A stretch of 64,000 nucleotides of DNA from Phyllobacterium sophorae. GTDB taxonomy: Bacteria; Pseudomonadota; Alphaproteobacteria; Rhizobiales; Rhizobiaceae. Of the stretch, positions 35,753-46,616 are shown in pieces (within the stretch, counting starts at the first letter, position 1; each line of letters starts with the position of its first letter). Both the position numbers and the translations under genes were made by a program. Below the pieces are notes generated by a model that saw only the letters and a list, made by a program, of their open reading frames with translations, searched no databases and was not told the origin of the DNA. Location of the stretch: assembly GCF_003010965.1 (NCBI RefSeq), contig NZ_PGGM01000002.1, positions 124,001 to 188,000 on the forward strand. Reading direction: 5' to 3'.

Positions 35753-36880
35753 ATGCAATTATCACCGCAACAGGATGAAGCGCTTCGAGCCGTTTCAAAA
35801 TGGCTGAAAGACGGACGCAGTCCGATCTTCCGGCTTTTTGGTTATGCCGGTACAGGCAAGACGACACTTGCCCGCTATTTCGCCGAGCATATCGAGGGAG
35901 ATGTCCAGTTCGCGGCCTTCACTGGCAAGGCCGCCCAAGTGCTTCGGTCCAAGGGCGCCGTGAATGCTCGTACACTGCACTCTCTCATCTACCGGCCGCG
36001 CGGTGAAGAGGCTGTCGAGAATGAAACCACGGGCAAGACCAGCATAGCCCCGACATTTTCTCTGAACCGCCAAAGCCCGGTGTCCAAAGCCAAGCTCATC
36101 GTCGTTGATGAATGCTCCATGGTGGACGAGCAACTGGGGCGCGACCTCATGAGTTTCGGTACGCCCATACTCGTATTGGGTGACCCTGGTCAGTTGCCGC
36201 CAATTTCGGGCGGCGGCTTCTTTACGGAGCATGACCCTGATTTCCTCTTGAGCGAAATTCATCGGCAGGCGCGCGACAACCCCATTATCCGCCTCGCGCT
36301 CGACGTCCGGGAGGGACGCGAATTCAATTACGGCGATTTCGGTGCGGCAAAAGTGATCGCCAAAACTGACGTGACACAGGATCTTGTGCTCGGCGCCGAC
36401 CAGGTGCTGGTCGGCACCAACCGGACACGCCGGCGCTACAATCAGCGTCTGCGTGAACTGAAAGGTTATTCGGCGTCATTTCCTCAGGCTGGTGACAAAC
36501 TGGTCTGCTTGCGCAACGACCCGGCCAAGGGCTTGCTCAACGGTTCATTGTGGAAAGTCATGACCTCGTCACGGGAAACGGTAAAACCCGGTATTAACCT
36601 TCTGGTCGCTCCAGAGGATGAAGAGCCAGGCAGAGGCGTTGCCAAGATCAAGCTCCTGAAGGCGCAGTTCGATGATCCCGACGCGGAAATTCCGTGGCAA
36701 ACCAAGAAGCGCTTCGACGATTTCGATTATGGCTATGCACTGACAACGCATAAGGCGCAGGGTTCGCAATGGGATGAGGTCGTGCTCTTCGACGAAAGCT
36801 ATGCATTCCGCGATACGCGCGAACGGTGGCTCTATACGGCCATAACACGGGCCGCGGAACGTTTGACGGTTGTGCGTTAA
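35753..36880 (+). CDS. RecD-like single-domain DNA helicase
   Basis: 375 residues, much shorter than RecD. Superfamily 1B motifs: Walker A FGYAGTGKTTLARYF, TGKAAQVLRSKG with TLHSLIY, Walker B IVVDECSMVDEQL, LGDPGQLPPISGG (motif III), LSEIHRQARDNPIIRLA (motif IV) and the C-terminal ALTTHKAQGSQWDEVVLFDE plus LYTAITRAAERL (motifs V and VI). No RecB, RecC or AddA partner is adjacent. This fits the short AAA_30/UvrD_C_2 helicases of Rhizobiales, of unknown cellular role, perhaps in repair. Confidence 0.88.
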   Translation: MQLSPQQDEALRAVSKWLKDGRSPIFRLFGYAGTGKTTLARYFAEHIEGDVQFAAFTGKAAQVLRSKGAVNARTLHSLIYRPRGEEAVENETTGKTSIAPTFSLNRQSPVSKAKLIVVDECSMVDEQLGRDLMSFGTPILVLGDPGQLPPISGGGFFTEHDPDFLLSEIHRQARDNPIIRLALDVREGREFNYGDFGAAKVIAKTDVTQDLVLGADQVLVGTNRTRRRYNQRLRELKGYSASFPQAGDKLVCLRNDPAKGLLNGSLWKVMTSSRETVKPGINLLVAPEDEEPGRGVAKIKLLKAQFDDPDAEIPWQTKKRFDDFDYGYALTTHKAQGSQWDEVVLFDESYAFRDTRERWLYTAITRAAERLTVVR

Positions 36881-36979
36881 GCTGGCTTTCAAGAAAATTT
36901 AACGTTCCGTCAAAAGTCTTTGCTCGTGTCAGCTCGCCTTATGGGTTTCAATCGGTAAGCCGAGGAGTGACGCTTTGAG

Positions 36980-37816
36980 ATGATTGGCAACGCGAACAAG
37001 ATTGTCTGGGACCTGCCCCATGTATTCCGTTTCAGGGGCCAATCCGTTCGCTTCGGGACGTTTGGTAGCGGCCAGGCGCTGGTGTTTGTGCATGGAACAC
37101 CATTCTCGTCTGCTGTGTGGCGTAAGATCGCTCCGCACTTTGCCTCGAACCGCAGCGTTTATCTCTTTGACCTGCTCGGTTACGGCCAGTCCGAGATGCG
37201 AGATGGACAAGACGTCTCGCTTGGCGTCCAGAATGATCTGTTCGCTGCGCTGCTCATGCATCGGCAAATCGAAGCCCCGGACGTGGTTGCCCATGATATT
37301 GGCGGTGCGACCGCTCTTCGTACCCATCTTCTCAACGGAGCGGATTTCACTTCGCTGACACTGATTGATCCGGTCGCGATTGCGCCTTGGGGTTCTCCCT
37401 TCGTCCAGCATGTGCGCAGGTTTGAAGAAGCCTTTGGCAGCCTTCCTGCATACATTCATGAAGCCATTCTTGCTGCTTATATCGGCGGTGCCGCCTTTCA
37501 ACCATTGTCACGGGAAAGCCTTGAGCTTTATTGTGCCCCTTGGCAAAACGAAATAGGGAAAGCTGCGTTCTATCGGCAAATTGCACAGATGGATCAACGC
37601 TTTACCGACGAAATTGCAGACAGGATCCCAGCCATTCGTTGCCCAGTCTCGCTTCTCTGGGGGCAGGAGGATCAATGGATACCGATCGAGCGCGGACGTA
37701 AGCTTGCGTCACTGGTTCCCCATGCAAGGTTTCACACGGTTCCAAGAGCGGGCCACCTTGTTCAAGATGATGCCCCCGAGGCGATCGTTGCAGAGCTGAA
37801 GAATTTTTTGAGCTGA
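36980..37816 (+). CDS. Alpha/beta hydrolase with Asp nucleophile (dehalogenase/epoxide hydrolase type)
   Basis: 278 residues. Oxyanion hole HGTPFSSAVWRK (HG motif), nucleophile elbow VVAHDIGGA with Asp in the nucleophile position, and the catalytic His in VPRAGHLVQDDAP; acid residues lie in LLWGQEDQWIP. An Asp nucleophile points to haloalkane dehalogenases, epoxide hydrolases or fluoroacetate dehalogenases, not esterases. The HG-T-P and lid region would decide the substrate. It sits alone between the helicase gene and pdxJ. Confidence 0.85.
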   Translation: MIGNANKIVWDLPHVFRFRGQSVRFGTFGSGQALVFVHGTPFSSAVWRKIAPHFASNRSVYLFDLLGYGQSEMRDGQDVSLGVQNDLFAALLMHRQIEAPDVVAHDIGGATALRTHLLNGADFTSLTLIDPVAIAPWGSPFVQHVRRFEEAFGSLPAYIHEAILAAYIGGAAFQPLSRESLELYCAPWQNEIGKAAFYRQIAQMDQRFTDEIADRIPAIRCPVSLLWGQEDQWIPIERGRKLASLVPHARFHTVPRAGHLVQDDAPEAIVAELKNFLS

Positions 37817-37965
37817 ATGCCTGGACTGTTCGCTGGTTCACAAAATGATGGTTCAGGACCGGTTTCTTGGGCGTATGGATATTTGGATTTGGCGAAATAA
37901 CGATGTTTAATGTCGCACATCTCCTGTAAAAGACTGGGCAGTAATCCCCCTGCCGGACATTAATC

Positions 37966-38706
37966 ATGACAGCCACACTCTCCGTTAATCTTAATGCAGT
38001 TGCGATGCTGCGAAATCGGCGCGATCTGCCCTGGCCGAATGTTATTAGCCTCGGACGCGTCGCTCTGGCGGCGGGAGCGTCCGGACTGACCGTCCATCCG
38101 CGTCCGGATGAGAGGCATATCCGGTTTTCAGATTTGCCCGCGATCCGCGCTTTGATCGATGATGAGTTTCCCCAAGCTGAGTTCAATATCGAAGGCTATC
38201 CAACAGCGCAATTCCTCGACCTCATTGCAGGGAATGAACCAGAGCAGGTGACGTTGGTTCCCGATGACCCAGCACAGTCCACATCGGATCATGGCTGGAA
38301 CATGAGGCAGGACGGTGAATTTTTGCAGCCTATCATTGCGGACCTGAAACATCGGGGCATTAGGGTTTCATTGTTCGTTGATCCGGATCCGGAGGCTCCG
38401 GCGGTGGCCAAGGCGCTGGGCGCTGATCGTGTCGAGCTTTATACCGGGCCCTATGGCGGTGCTTACGACGATCCGCGTCGCGAAACCGAGGAACTGGCAA
38501 AGCTTGGCGCTACTGGTGTCGCGGCGGCCGAAGCTGGGATTGCGGTTAATGCCGGGCACGATCTGACTGTCGCCAATCTTCCGGCACTGGTCAAAAGAGT
38601 GCCAAATCTTGTCGAAGTTTCGATTGGTCATGGCCTCACGGCGGAGGCTTTGATGCACGGAATGTCTGGGGCTGTAGAAAGATTTCTCAATGCGCTCAAG
38701 GCCTAG
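37966..38706 (+). CDS. pdxJ: Pyridoxine 5'-phosphate synthase
   Basis: 246 residues, typical length. TIM barrel that condenses 1-deoxyxylulose 5-phosphate with 3-amino-2-oxopropyl phosphate. Visible motifs: [31 protein letters not shown] (catalytic His), [47 protein letters not shown] and [12 protein letters not shown]. It uses DXP, which is also a precursor of the thiazole made by the thiazole genes near 53 kb. Confidence 0.96.
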   Translation: MTATLSVNLNAVAMLRNRRDLPWPNVISLGRVALAAGASGLTVHPRPDERHIRFSDLPAIRALIDDEFPQAEFNIEGYPTAQFLDLIAGNEPEQVTLVPDDPAQSTSDHGWNMRQDGEFLQPIIADLKHRGIRVSLFVDPDPEAPAVAKALGADRVELYTGPYGGAYDDPRRETEELAKLGATGVAAAEAGIAVNAGHDLTVANLPALVKRVPNLVEVSIGHGLTAEALMHGMSGAVERFLNALKA

Positions 38707-38848
38707 CCCCTTGATTTGGGCGCAGGATTTGATTTGTCATGCGTTTTTGCATACCGTGAGCAAAGAGCTATGAGAAAATGGCGATTGATATTGCGTTGCA
38801 ACACGACTAACTCGTCCGCCCACGCTGTCAGAGCGAGGAAAAATCTAT

Positions 38849-40774
38849 ATGAGTGACGAGCAATTGGCTGACGAGGGCTATTATAAAGATCCCGTCGCCC
38901 ATGAACCGGAAATGCATCATAAAGAAGCCTTTCCGGTGCTTGTGCTAGGTGCACTTGGCGTCGTCTATGGCGATATTGGCACGAGTCCGATTTATGCTTT
39001 CCGCGAAGCCCTTCACGCTGCGTCGCTCGACGGCTCGTTGAGCCGCACCGACGTGCTTGGCGTCGTTTCGATGATCTTCTGGGCACTGACAGTCATCGTG
39101 ACAATCAAATACGTTCTATTTGTTCTGCGTGCCGACAATGACGGCGAAGGTGGGATTCTTTCGCTGATGGCGTTGGCACGCGCGAGTTTCAAGACTCGCC
39201 CGCAACTTATTCTGGCTCTGGGGATTGTCGGTGCATCGCTATTCTACGGTGATGCGGTAATTACTCCCGCGATCTCAGTGCTTTCGGCTGTCGAGGGCCT
39301 GGAAATAGTGACTCCAGCCCTTGAACCATTCATCGTTCCGATTACCTTGGTCATTCTACTGACTTTGTTCTCGGTGCAGCGGTTTGGTACAGCCCGAGTT
39401 GCAACGATCTTCGGGCCGATTACCTTGCTTTGGTTTCTGGCCATCGGTTTCTTTGGTCTCTGGCATCTCGCGGATGATCTCAGCGTTTTTGCAGCGGTCA
39501 ACCCGGTGTATGCATTCGAGTATATCATCGACAATCCCGCCACTGCTTTCCCTACGATCGGGACGGTGTTTCTGGCTGTCACGGGGGCAGAGGCGCTCTA
39601 TGCCGATTTAGGCCATTTCGGGCGCAAACCCATCGCTACCGCATGGATGTGGATCGTTTTTCCTTGCCTCTTGCTCAATTATTTCGGGCAGGGCGCATTC
39701 ATTCTGGCCCATGGCGAAGCCGCCAAGAATCCATTTTTTGAAATGTTTCCGCACTGGGCGCTTTTGCCAATGGTCTTGCTTGCCACCATGGCGACGGTTA
39801 TTGCCAGCCAGGCTGTCATCTCTGGTGCCTATTCGCTATCGCGACAAGCGGTCCAGCTCAATCTTCTGCCTCGCCTTAACATTGAACATACATCGGAAAA
39901 GCAGTCGGGACAGGTCTATCTGCCCCGGGTGAACGTGCTTCTCGGTCTTGTCGTCATACTGCTGGTGCTGGGCTTCGAACGCTCATCCAACCTTGCGTCG
40001 GCTTATGGTATTGCTGTTACCGGCAACATGCTTGTCACCACGACGCTACTTTTCATCGTCATGAGCCGGATCTGGAAGTGGCGCCTGTGGGTTGCGGTAT
40101 CGTTGACGCTTTGCTTCCTGATCATAGATTTGACGTTCGTTTCCGCAAATCTGATCAAGGTAGTCGACGGTGGCTGGGCATCCCTGGTGGTTGCATTCCT
40201 GATCGTCCTGGTAATGGCTACCTGGGTTCGTGGTAGCCGTCAGCTCTTCGAGAAAACACGCAAGGGCGAAGTCCCGCTTGATTTGATCTCCAAGAAAATG
40301 GCTGAAAATCCGCCGACTCTTGTGCCCGGCACTGCCGTGTTCCTGACTGGCGATCCCAAAAGCACACCAACCGCGCTCATGCACAGTCTCAAGCATTACA
40401 AGGTCTTGCATCAGAGCAATGTGATATTGACCGTGGTTACCGCTCCAACGCCGCTAGTGAAAAAGAGCGACCGTGTGCGGATCGAGCCAATCAACGACCT
40501 GTTTATGCGGGTCACGCTAACGTTCGGCTATATGGAGCGTCCCAACATCCCCCGGACATTGGCAATTTGCCGCAAGCAAGGCTGGAAGTTCGACATCATG
40601 ACGACTTCCTTCTTCCTGTCGCGCCGGTCGTTGAAGGCATCTGCGCGGTCCGAAATGCCTCGCTGGCAGGACCGCCTGTTCATTGCCCTGGCACGGACAG
40701 CGAGTGATGCCACGGAATATTTCCAGATACCCACAGGCCGTGTGGTCGAGATCGGGACGCAGGTCAACATCTAG
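38849..40774 (+). CDS. kup: Kup-type potassium uptake transporter
   Basis: 641 residues with twelve predicted membrane segments in the first 440 residues and a C-terminal cytosolic domain. Family blocks: LGALGVVYGDIGTSPIYAFREA, DNDGEGGILSLMALA, SLFYGDAVITPAISVLSAVEGL, TGAEALYADLGHFG and LNYFGQGA. Low-affinity potassium/proton symporter of the inner membrane. Rhizobiales often carry several copies. Its start has GAGGAAAAA upstream. Confidence 0.95.
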   Translation: MSDEQLADEGYYKDPVAHEPEMHHKEAFPVLVLGALGVVYGDIGTSPIYAFREALHAASLDGSLSRTDVLGVVSMIFWALTVIVTIKYVLFVLRADNDGEGGILSLMALARASFKTRPQLILALGIVGASLFYGDAVITPAISVLSAVEGLEIVTPALEPFIVPITLVILLTLFSVQRFGTARVATIFGPITLLWFLAIGFFGLWHLADDLSVFAAVNPVYAFEYIIDNPATAFPTIGTVFLAVTGAEALYADLGHFGRKPIATAWMWIVFPCLLLNYFGQGAFILAHGEAAKNPFFEMFPHWALLPMVLLATMATVIASQAVISGAYSLSRQAVQLNLLPRLNIEHTSEKQSGQVYLPRVNVLLGLVVILLVLGFERSSNLASAYGIAVTGNMLVTTTLLFIVMSRIWKWRLWVAVSLTLCFLIIDLTFVSANLIKVVDGGWASLVVAFLIVLVMATWVRGSRQLFEKTRKGEVPLDLISKKMAENPPTLVPGTAVFLTGDPKSTPTALMHSLKHYKVLHQSNVILTVVTAPTPLVKKSDRVRIEPINDLFMRVTLTFGYMERPNIPRTLAICRKQGWKFDIMTTSFFLSRRSLKASARSEMPRWQDRLFIALARTASDATEYFQIPTGRVVEIGTQVNI

Positions 40775-40973
40775 GCAAGCGGGAACGCAACTCAACACAT
40801 CAAATATTTAACTCGCGGTTGAGAATCTTGAGCCAGAATCGGACTTTCCTGGTCCATATTCGGGTAAAGACGGGCGGATTTGCCACGAGACGCGTATAAG
40901 AATTGGCGGACGCCTCAAAAGTTTTTCATTGCGCTTGTCAAAACACCTCCAGCATACTAAAACGCTGCCGTAA

Positions 40974-40989
40974 CGTACGGTACGGTACG
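40974..40989. promoter_or_regulatory. GTACG direct repeats, probable TetR operator
   Basis: CGTACGGTACGGTACG carries three GTACG units, two of them overlapping in palindromic fashion, 15 bases before the TetR start and downstream of a TTGTCA...TAAAAC promoter-like pair (40936-40964). The spacing suits autorepression by the TetR protein. Binding is inferred from position and symmetry. Confidence 0.5.
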
Positions 40990-41003
40990 CAAGGAGATGA
41001 GGC

Positions 41004-42703
<1,700 letters not shown>

Positions 42704-42727
42704 GCTTCGCTTTATGGGAACAACAAA

Positions 42728-42756
42728 GGCCGGTGGAACACTCCACCGGCCTTTTG
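42728..42756 (+). terminator. Rho-independent terminator after ilvC
   Basis: 10-bp perfect stem GGCCGGTGGA/TCCACCGGCC around ACAC, followed by TTTTG. It is 24 bases after the ilvC stop. Confidence 0.93.
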
Positions 42757-42824
42757 TCTGGTTCAGAAACTGTCCGTCAAGTCTGCCCGCGTTGCCGCGA
42801 GCTCGCAACCATGCATGCGCCGGA

Positions 42825-44591
42825 TCATTCCATAAACTGGATGGTCTCGACCAGCGTCGTATTTACTCCCGGATTGCTGGCGACGAGCGCAGCGCCTGGC
42901 TTATCTGAATTGTCGATGTCCAATGACCAGATGCGCACATTAACATCATTCATCTTGTCCTTGATCTCCGGGATGCCAGCCATGGGCGAGGCTATCGGGA
43001 GTTTCAGTTTTTGGTCAAAGACAGAGACCACGCCATTTTTTGTATCGATTTCCTTCTTGGCATCGAGTGGCACCAGAGTTGTGAAAGTAGGCGAGCCCGT
43101 GGGTTGATGGTTCAATTTCCAGATAGTGCTGAATAGTGGGTTACTCTCACTGGAACTCACAATACCGTCATTGTGGATCGCATATTGTACATGTTTCGTC
43201 TTGAGGTAAGTCGCGGTGTCCAAACTCATCCCGGCAGCAATAACGAAATCCAGTTTGAAAGTCTGATCTTCGAGTTGGGCCATGCGAAAGGTGTCCTTTT
43301 GCACGCTGGCCATAGCGTAATCCAGGCAAATATCAATGCCGAAGGGCAGGCCATCGATGATGTCGTTATGAAATTTTTTTGCTGGTGCATTGCCTTCCGG
43401 TAATTTGGGAAAAGGCTGGTCGTGCGCATCGAAGGATTGCCCGACTGTCGAGGTTACGAACTTGATATAGATCGTCAGATCGCCCTTATCGCTCAGGAGG
43501 CATTTCTCTACGCTGTCAGTTAAATGCGTATTGACCGGATTTTTAGGCAGTGCGGCAACCGAATATGTACAGTTGCGTCCATCAATGAAGTCGATCGATG
43601 ACACGACCCGTTTGGGCCAGATCATATAGGCGGGGCGCGGATAATCCGAATCGTCCAATGGCAGATTGTGCGTGCAGGTAAGATAATTGAACGCCTCATA
43701 CACAACCTTGATCTTGCTCGCTCCGCTGCCGGTCGGCTTGATGTTGGGGTTTGGTTTCAGTGCTGCGACCGTGCCCGGCAACAGGACGATGTGACCGTAC
43801 AGGCTCGCCGGAAACTTGGATATCAGTGTTCTTACATTTGCCTTGACCGTATCCAGAAACAAATCCGCTGAATTTTTCAATTCGTCTTCGGTCAGGAAAT
43901 CCCCCCAGGGCACGTTCCAGTAAAATTCCGGAGCGGTGAAAAAGCTGACCTCGAACTCCTTGGGCGGATGTTTCTCAAAAGCTTTCACCATGGCCCGGTA
44001 GAAAAGCGCAAACCTGTTATCAAGCGAGCGCTTCAGATAGGTCCCCATATCTTCCTTCGCACCACGCGCGGAAACCTGCGAGAACGAATTATACTCAAGA
44101 TTGTAGATACCGACCTTTTTCGGCCATGATGGCGCGGGTGGCCGCCAGGTCTTCCCTTCCATTGACCCCGGGTTTGCTAGCCCGGACGGCGCCATGCCAA
44201 TTGGCCCGGGCGTAAAGTCCGTTTGTTGGAAAGCTGCGTCTATTCCTCCCAGCGCGGCGTCGTTTTCCCCTGGCGGCGTGGCTGTTGACCCGGTCGGCAC
44301 GGCTGTTGACCCGGGCAGCGGGTCAGTTGTCTTGTATGGTGGCAGCGGTATCGACAGCCCTTGTGTCGCGGGCACGTCCGACGGTGGCGGCGGCGGAATG
44401 TTGAATGTCGTTGAAGTGGTTACCGCTTCCTGGGTCCCGTTGCCGCCCTCGTTGCATCCACCCAACATTGTCAGGAGCGGTACGGCAGGCAAATAGGCAC
44501 AGCCCATCAGAAGCGCGCGCCGCAGCTGCGAGACCTGATTGGCGTCCGAAGAGGACTGCTTCTTATGGTTGATTCCGAAATTTATTTTCAC
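42825..44591 (-). CDS. Predicted Tat lipoprotein with nitrilase-like (CN hydrolase) fold
   Basis: 588 residues from GTG 44591, which has GGGG about 7 bases upstream; a TTG at 44654 would add 21 residues. N-terminus: LRRALLMG (Arg24-Arg25), a hydrophobic stretch and LGGC (Cys46), suggesting a Tat-exported lipoprotein. A Pro/Thr-rich linker covers about 65-150. The rest resembles the nitrilase superfamily: FFTAPEFYWN (Glu222), PAYMIWPKRV (Lys327) and FGIDICLDYA (Cys422), in the order of the Glu-Lys-Cys triad, with GHIVLLPGTVA between. Base use is a little AT-richer than neighbours. I do not know a named family; the nitrilase reading is by motif only. Confidence 0.7.
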   Translation of the reverse strand: MKINFGINHKKQSSSDANQVSQLRRALLMGCAYLPAVPLLTMLGGCNEGGNGTQEAVTTSTTFNIPPPPPSDVPATQGLSIPLPPYKTTDPLPGSTAVPTGSTATPPGENDAALGGIDAAFQQTDFTPGPIGMAPSGLANPGSMEGKTWRPPAPSWPKKVGIYNLEYNSFSQVSARGAKEDMGTYLKRSLDNRFALFYRAMVKAFEKHPPKEFEVSFFTAPEFYWNVPWGDFLTEDELKNSADLFLDTVKANVRTLISKFPASLYGHIVLLPGTVAALKPNPNIKPTGSGASKIKVVYEAFNYLTCTHNLPLDDSDYPRPAYMIWPKRVVSSIDFIDGRNCTYSVAALPKNPVNTHLTDSVEKCLLSDKGDLTIYIKFVTSTVGQSFDAHDQPFPKLPEGNAPAKKFHNDIIDGLPFGIDICLDYAMASVQKDTFRMAQLEDQTFKLDFVIAAGMSLDTATYLKTKHVQYAIHNDGIVSSSESNPLFSTIWKLNHQPTGSPTFTTLVPLDAKKEIDTKNGVVSVFDQKLKLPIASPMAGIPEIKDKMNDVNVRIWSLDIDNSDKPGAALVASNPGVNTTLVETIQFME

Positions 44592-45015
44592 TTCATACCC
44601 CACAAAAATTGCTGAAAATATCTTTGTATCCCGCTGCGAATGCGGGCTTTTCAATCAATAAAGCGGCTAAATATCGAACCGCTGCATTCGTAAAGCAGGT
44701 TTCGTGCCAAATACTTCACCAAGACGGAAAAGTGCGCGCGTGGGACGATTTGCAGCCCTGGAGCGATACATTGGACAGGCGGAACGCATCAATTATCCTC
44801 GCCCGAGGCTCTAATCGCTGAGTTGATTGAAACTGTGCATCGGCTCTCCGGCGGGCTGCCTAATATTTGGAGAGGTGTAGGCTCATATCGAAGCAGTCTG
44901 CCGGAGGGAATGTGTGGGCAATGTCGAGGGTTTGGCGGGGCCGATAGCGGCGTCCCTGAGCGGTCATCCTCGCGGATTGCCCCAAGTGGACTTCGCAACG
45001 TGTTTTTGGAGGATC
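44592..45015. other. 424-base intergenic stretch, no gene recognised
   Basis: Between two minus-strand genes. It must hold the promoter of the Tat lipoprotein gene. Short open frames exist on both strands, but none has family similarity or a good ribosome-binding site. Confidence 0.6.
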
Positions 45016-45354
45016 CTACAAATCGCAGCGGCGGCGCGGGCCAACGAACGGCTGGTAGGTGTTGTCGAAAGCCCGATAGGATTGGTATTGGGCCCGGCAG
45101 CGCTCCGTTTGCGTCGGTCCGGATGGGCCAACCGGGCGGCGCACGCGGAAGTCAACGCAACGGGATGATCCGGTGCAATCGCGTGACGCCGGATTGATCG
45201 GAGAACCGTTGCGAAGAATAAGCGGCTTGATCGGTACCACGTCGAGACCGCGCGGTGCCGGCCGATAAGTCTCGACTCCCTGAGCGGAAGCGCTGACAAG
45301 TTGCGTTGCCAACAGGAGGCCGAGCGCCGCGGGCAGGATTTTCAAAGCTGTCAT
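45016..45354 (-). CDS. BA14K-like small secreted protein
   Basis: 112 residues. Signal peptide ILPAALGLLLATQLVSASAQ, then a short Pro/Arg-rich middle and the C-terminal block ERCRAQYQSYRAFDNTYQPFVGPRRRC, which matches the BA14K pattern (paired Cys around YxSYxxxxNTY). BA14K proteins are immunogenic envelope proteins of Brucella and relatives, and lectin-like activity has been reported for some. The ATG at 45354 has GGAA 7 bases upstream. An in-frame upstream start would add residues without a signal peptide. Confidence 0.75.
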   Translation of the reverse strand: MTALKILPAALGLLLATQLVSASAQGVETYRPAPRGLDVVPIKPLILRNGSPINPASRDCTGSSRCVDFRVRRPVGPSGPTQTERCRAQYQSYRAFDNTYQPFVGPRRRCDL

Positions 45355-45497
45355 TATCGTTCCGCCATGATCCGTCATCCATCTCATATAGGCGCATCTT
45401 GCGATGATCGCTACTGGTGGCAATCCGTCAATAAGGATAGGTTCAATCTGGAGGAACGCAGTTGCTCCACAGATTGTTTCAAACGCTCGAGTCTTGC

Positions 45498-46613
45498 ATG
45501 GTTGTCCGCATCGCTACGTTCAATGTCGAAAATCTCATGAACCGTTTCGACTTCTCGGGTTTCAAAAACAATCTCAACAAGGACCGGACATTGCAACTCT
45601 TCCAGATTCAGGATGAGGAACAATACCGGCAGTTGGAGCAGGCACGGACCATCGCCCATGCCGACGATACCCGCCAACTGACTGCACTGGCCATTGCCGA
45701 GACCCACGCGGACATTCTCTGCCTGCAGGAGGTGGACAATATCGGCGCGCTGAATGCATTCGAATTCGGCTATCTTTTCAAGATGGTGGGAGAGGGCTAC
45801 CGGCACAAGTACATGATCGAGGGCAATGACAGCCGCGGCATCGACGTGGCGGTGCTGATGCGGGAGACCACCCGCTATGGGGAACCGATCGAATTCGTCA
45901 AAATGACCAGTCATGCCCACAACACCTATAATGATTTGGGCATCCATGGCCCGGAGCTGGCGCTGCTCGGCATCGAACCGCATGAGCGCATCTTCAAGCG
46001 CGATTGTCTCGAGATCGATTTGTTCATCGGTGGCATGCCCCTGACGCTATTTGTCAGCCACTTCAAATCAATGGGTTCGCCGCGCAACGGGCTGGACGGG
46101 CGTGCATCGACCATGCCGGTGCGGATTGCGGAAGCGCAGGCGGTGCGCCGGATCATTGAAGACAAATATGCGTCAAGTGGCGGTTCGGCAGACAAGCGCT
46201 GGGTGATTTGCGGCGATTTCAATGACTATCGCGAAAGGATCATCATCGGCGGCGATTCGCTTGCCGGATATACGTTCGAGCCCGTCAGCGAACCTTCAAG
46301 CAGCGTTGACATCCTGCTGGAAGGCGGTTTTTGCGAAAATCTGGTGGAACGCCGCCCCGTCATGGATCGATGGACGCTCTACCATACGCGTGGGCCGCAA
46401 GAGCGCCACCTGTGTCAGCTTGACTATATCCTGGCGTCGCCGGCCCTGGCACGCAGCAATACCAGTGCGGTCCCCGATATTATCCGGCGCGGTCAACCAT
46501 ACCGGACCATATTTCCACCGAATCAGGAGGTAGAACGGTTTCCCCGCGTAGGCTGGGACCGACCGAAAGCCAGCGACCATTGCCCGGTCGCAGTCTCTCT
46601 CAACATGGTTTGA
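45498..46613 (+). CDS. Endonuclease/exonuclease/phosphatase (EEP) family protein
   Basis: 371 residues. The DNase I-like catalytic residues are all visible: RIATFNVENL (Asn), CLQEVDN (Glu), VSHFKSMGS (His), VICGDFNDY (Asp and Asn) and the final ASDHCPVAVSL (Asp-His). Start ATG 45498 coincides with the family start; earlier in-frame ATGs add a nonconserved 12 residues. No signal peptide, so cytoplasmic action is expected; the substrate (DNA, RNA or a phosphodiester metabolite) is unknown. The next gene starts three bases after its stop. Confidence 0.88.
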   Translation: MVVRIATFNVENLMNRFDFSGFKNNLNKDRTLQLFQIQDEEQYRQLEQARTIAHADDTRQLTALAIAETHADILCLQEVDNIGALNAFEFGYLFKMVGEGYRHKYMIEGNDSRGIDVAVLMRETTRYGEPIEFVKMTSHAHNTYNDLGIHGPELALLGIEPHERIFKRDCLEIDLFIGGMPLTLFVSHFKSMGSPRNGLDGRASTMPVRIAEAQAVRRIIEDKYASSGGSADKRWVICGDFNDYRERIIIGGDSLAGYTFEPVSEPSSSVDILLEGGFCENLVERRPVMDRWTLYHTRGPQERHLCQLDYILASPALARSNTSAVPDIIRRGQPYRTIFPPNQEVERFPRVGWDRPKASDHCPVAVSLNMV

Positions 46614-46616
46614 TTT

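Noticed and set aside
44823..45197. 124-codon plus-strand frame opposite the BA14K-like gene
   Set aside because: Overlaps a gene with a signal peptide and family motif; Gly/Arg-rich, no ribosome-binding site.
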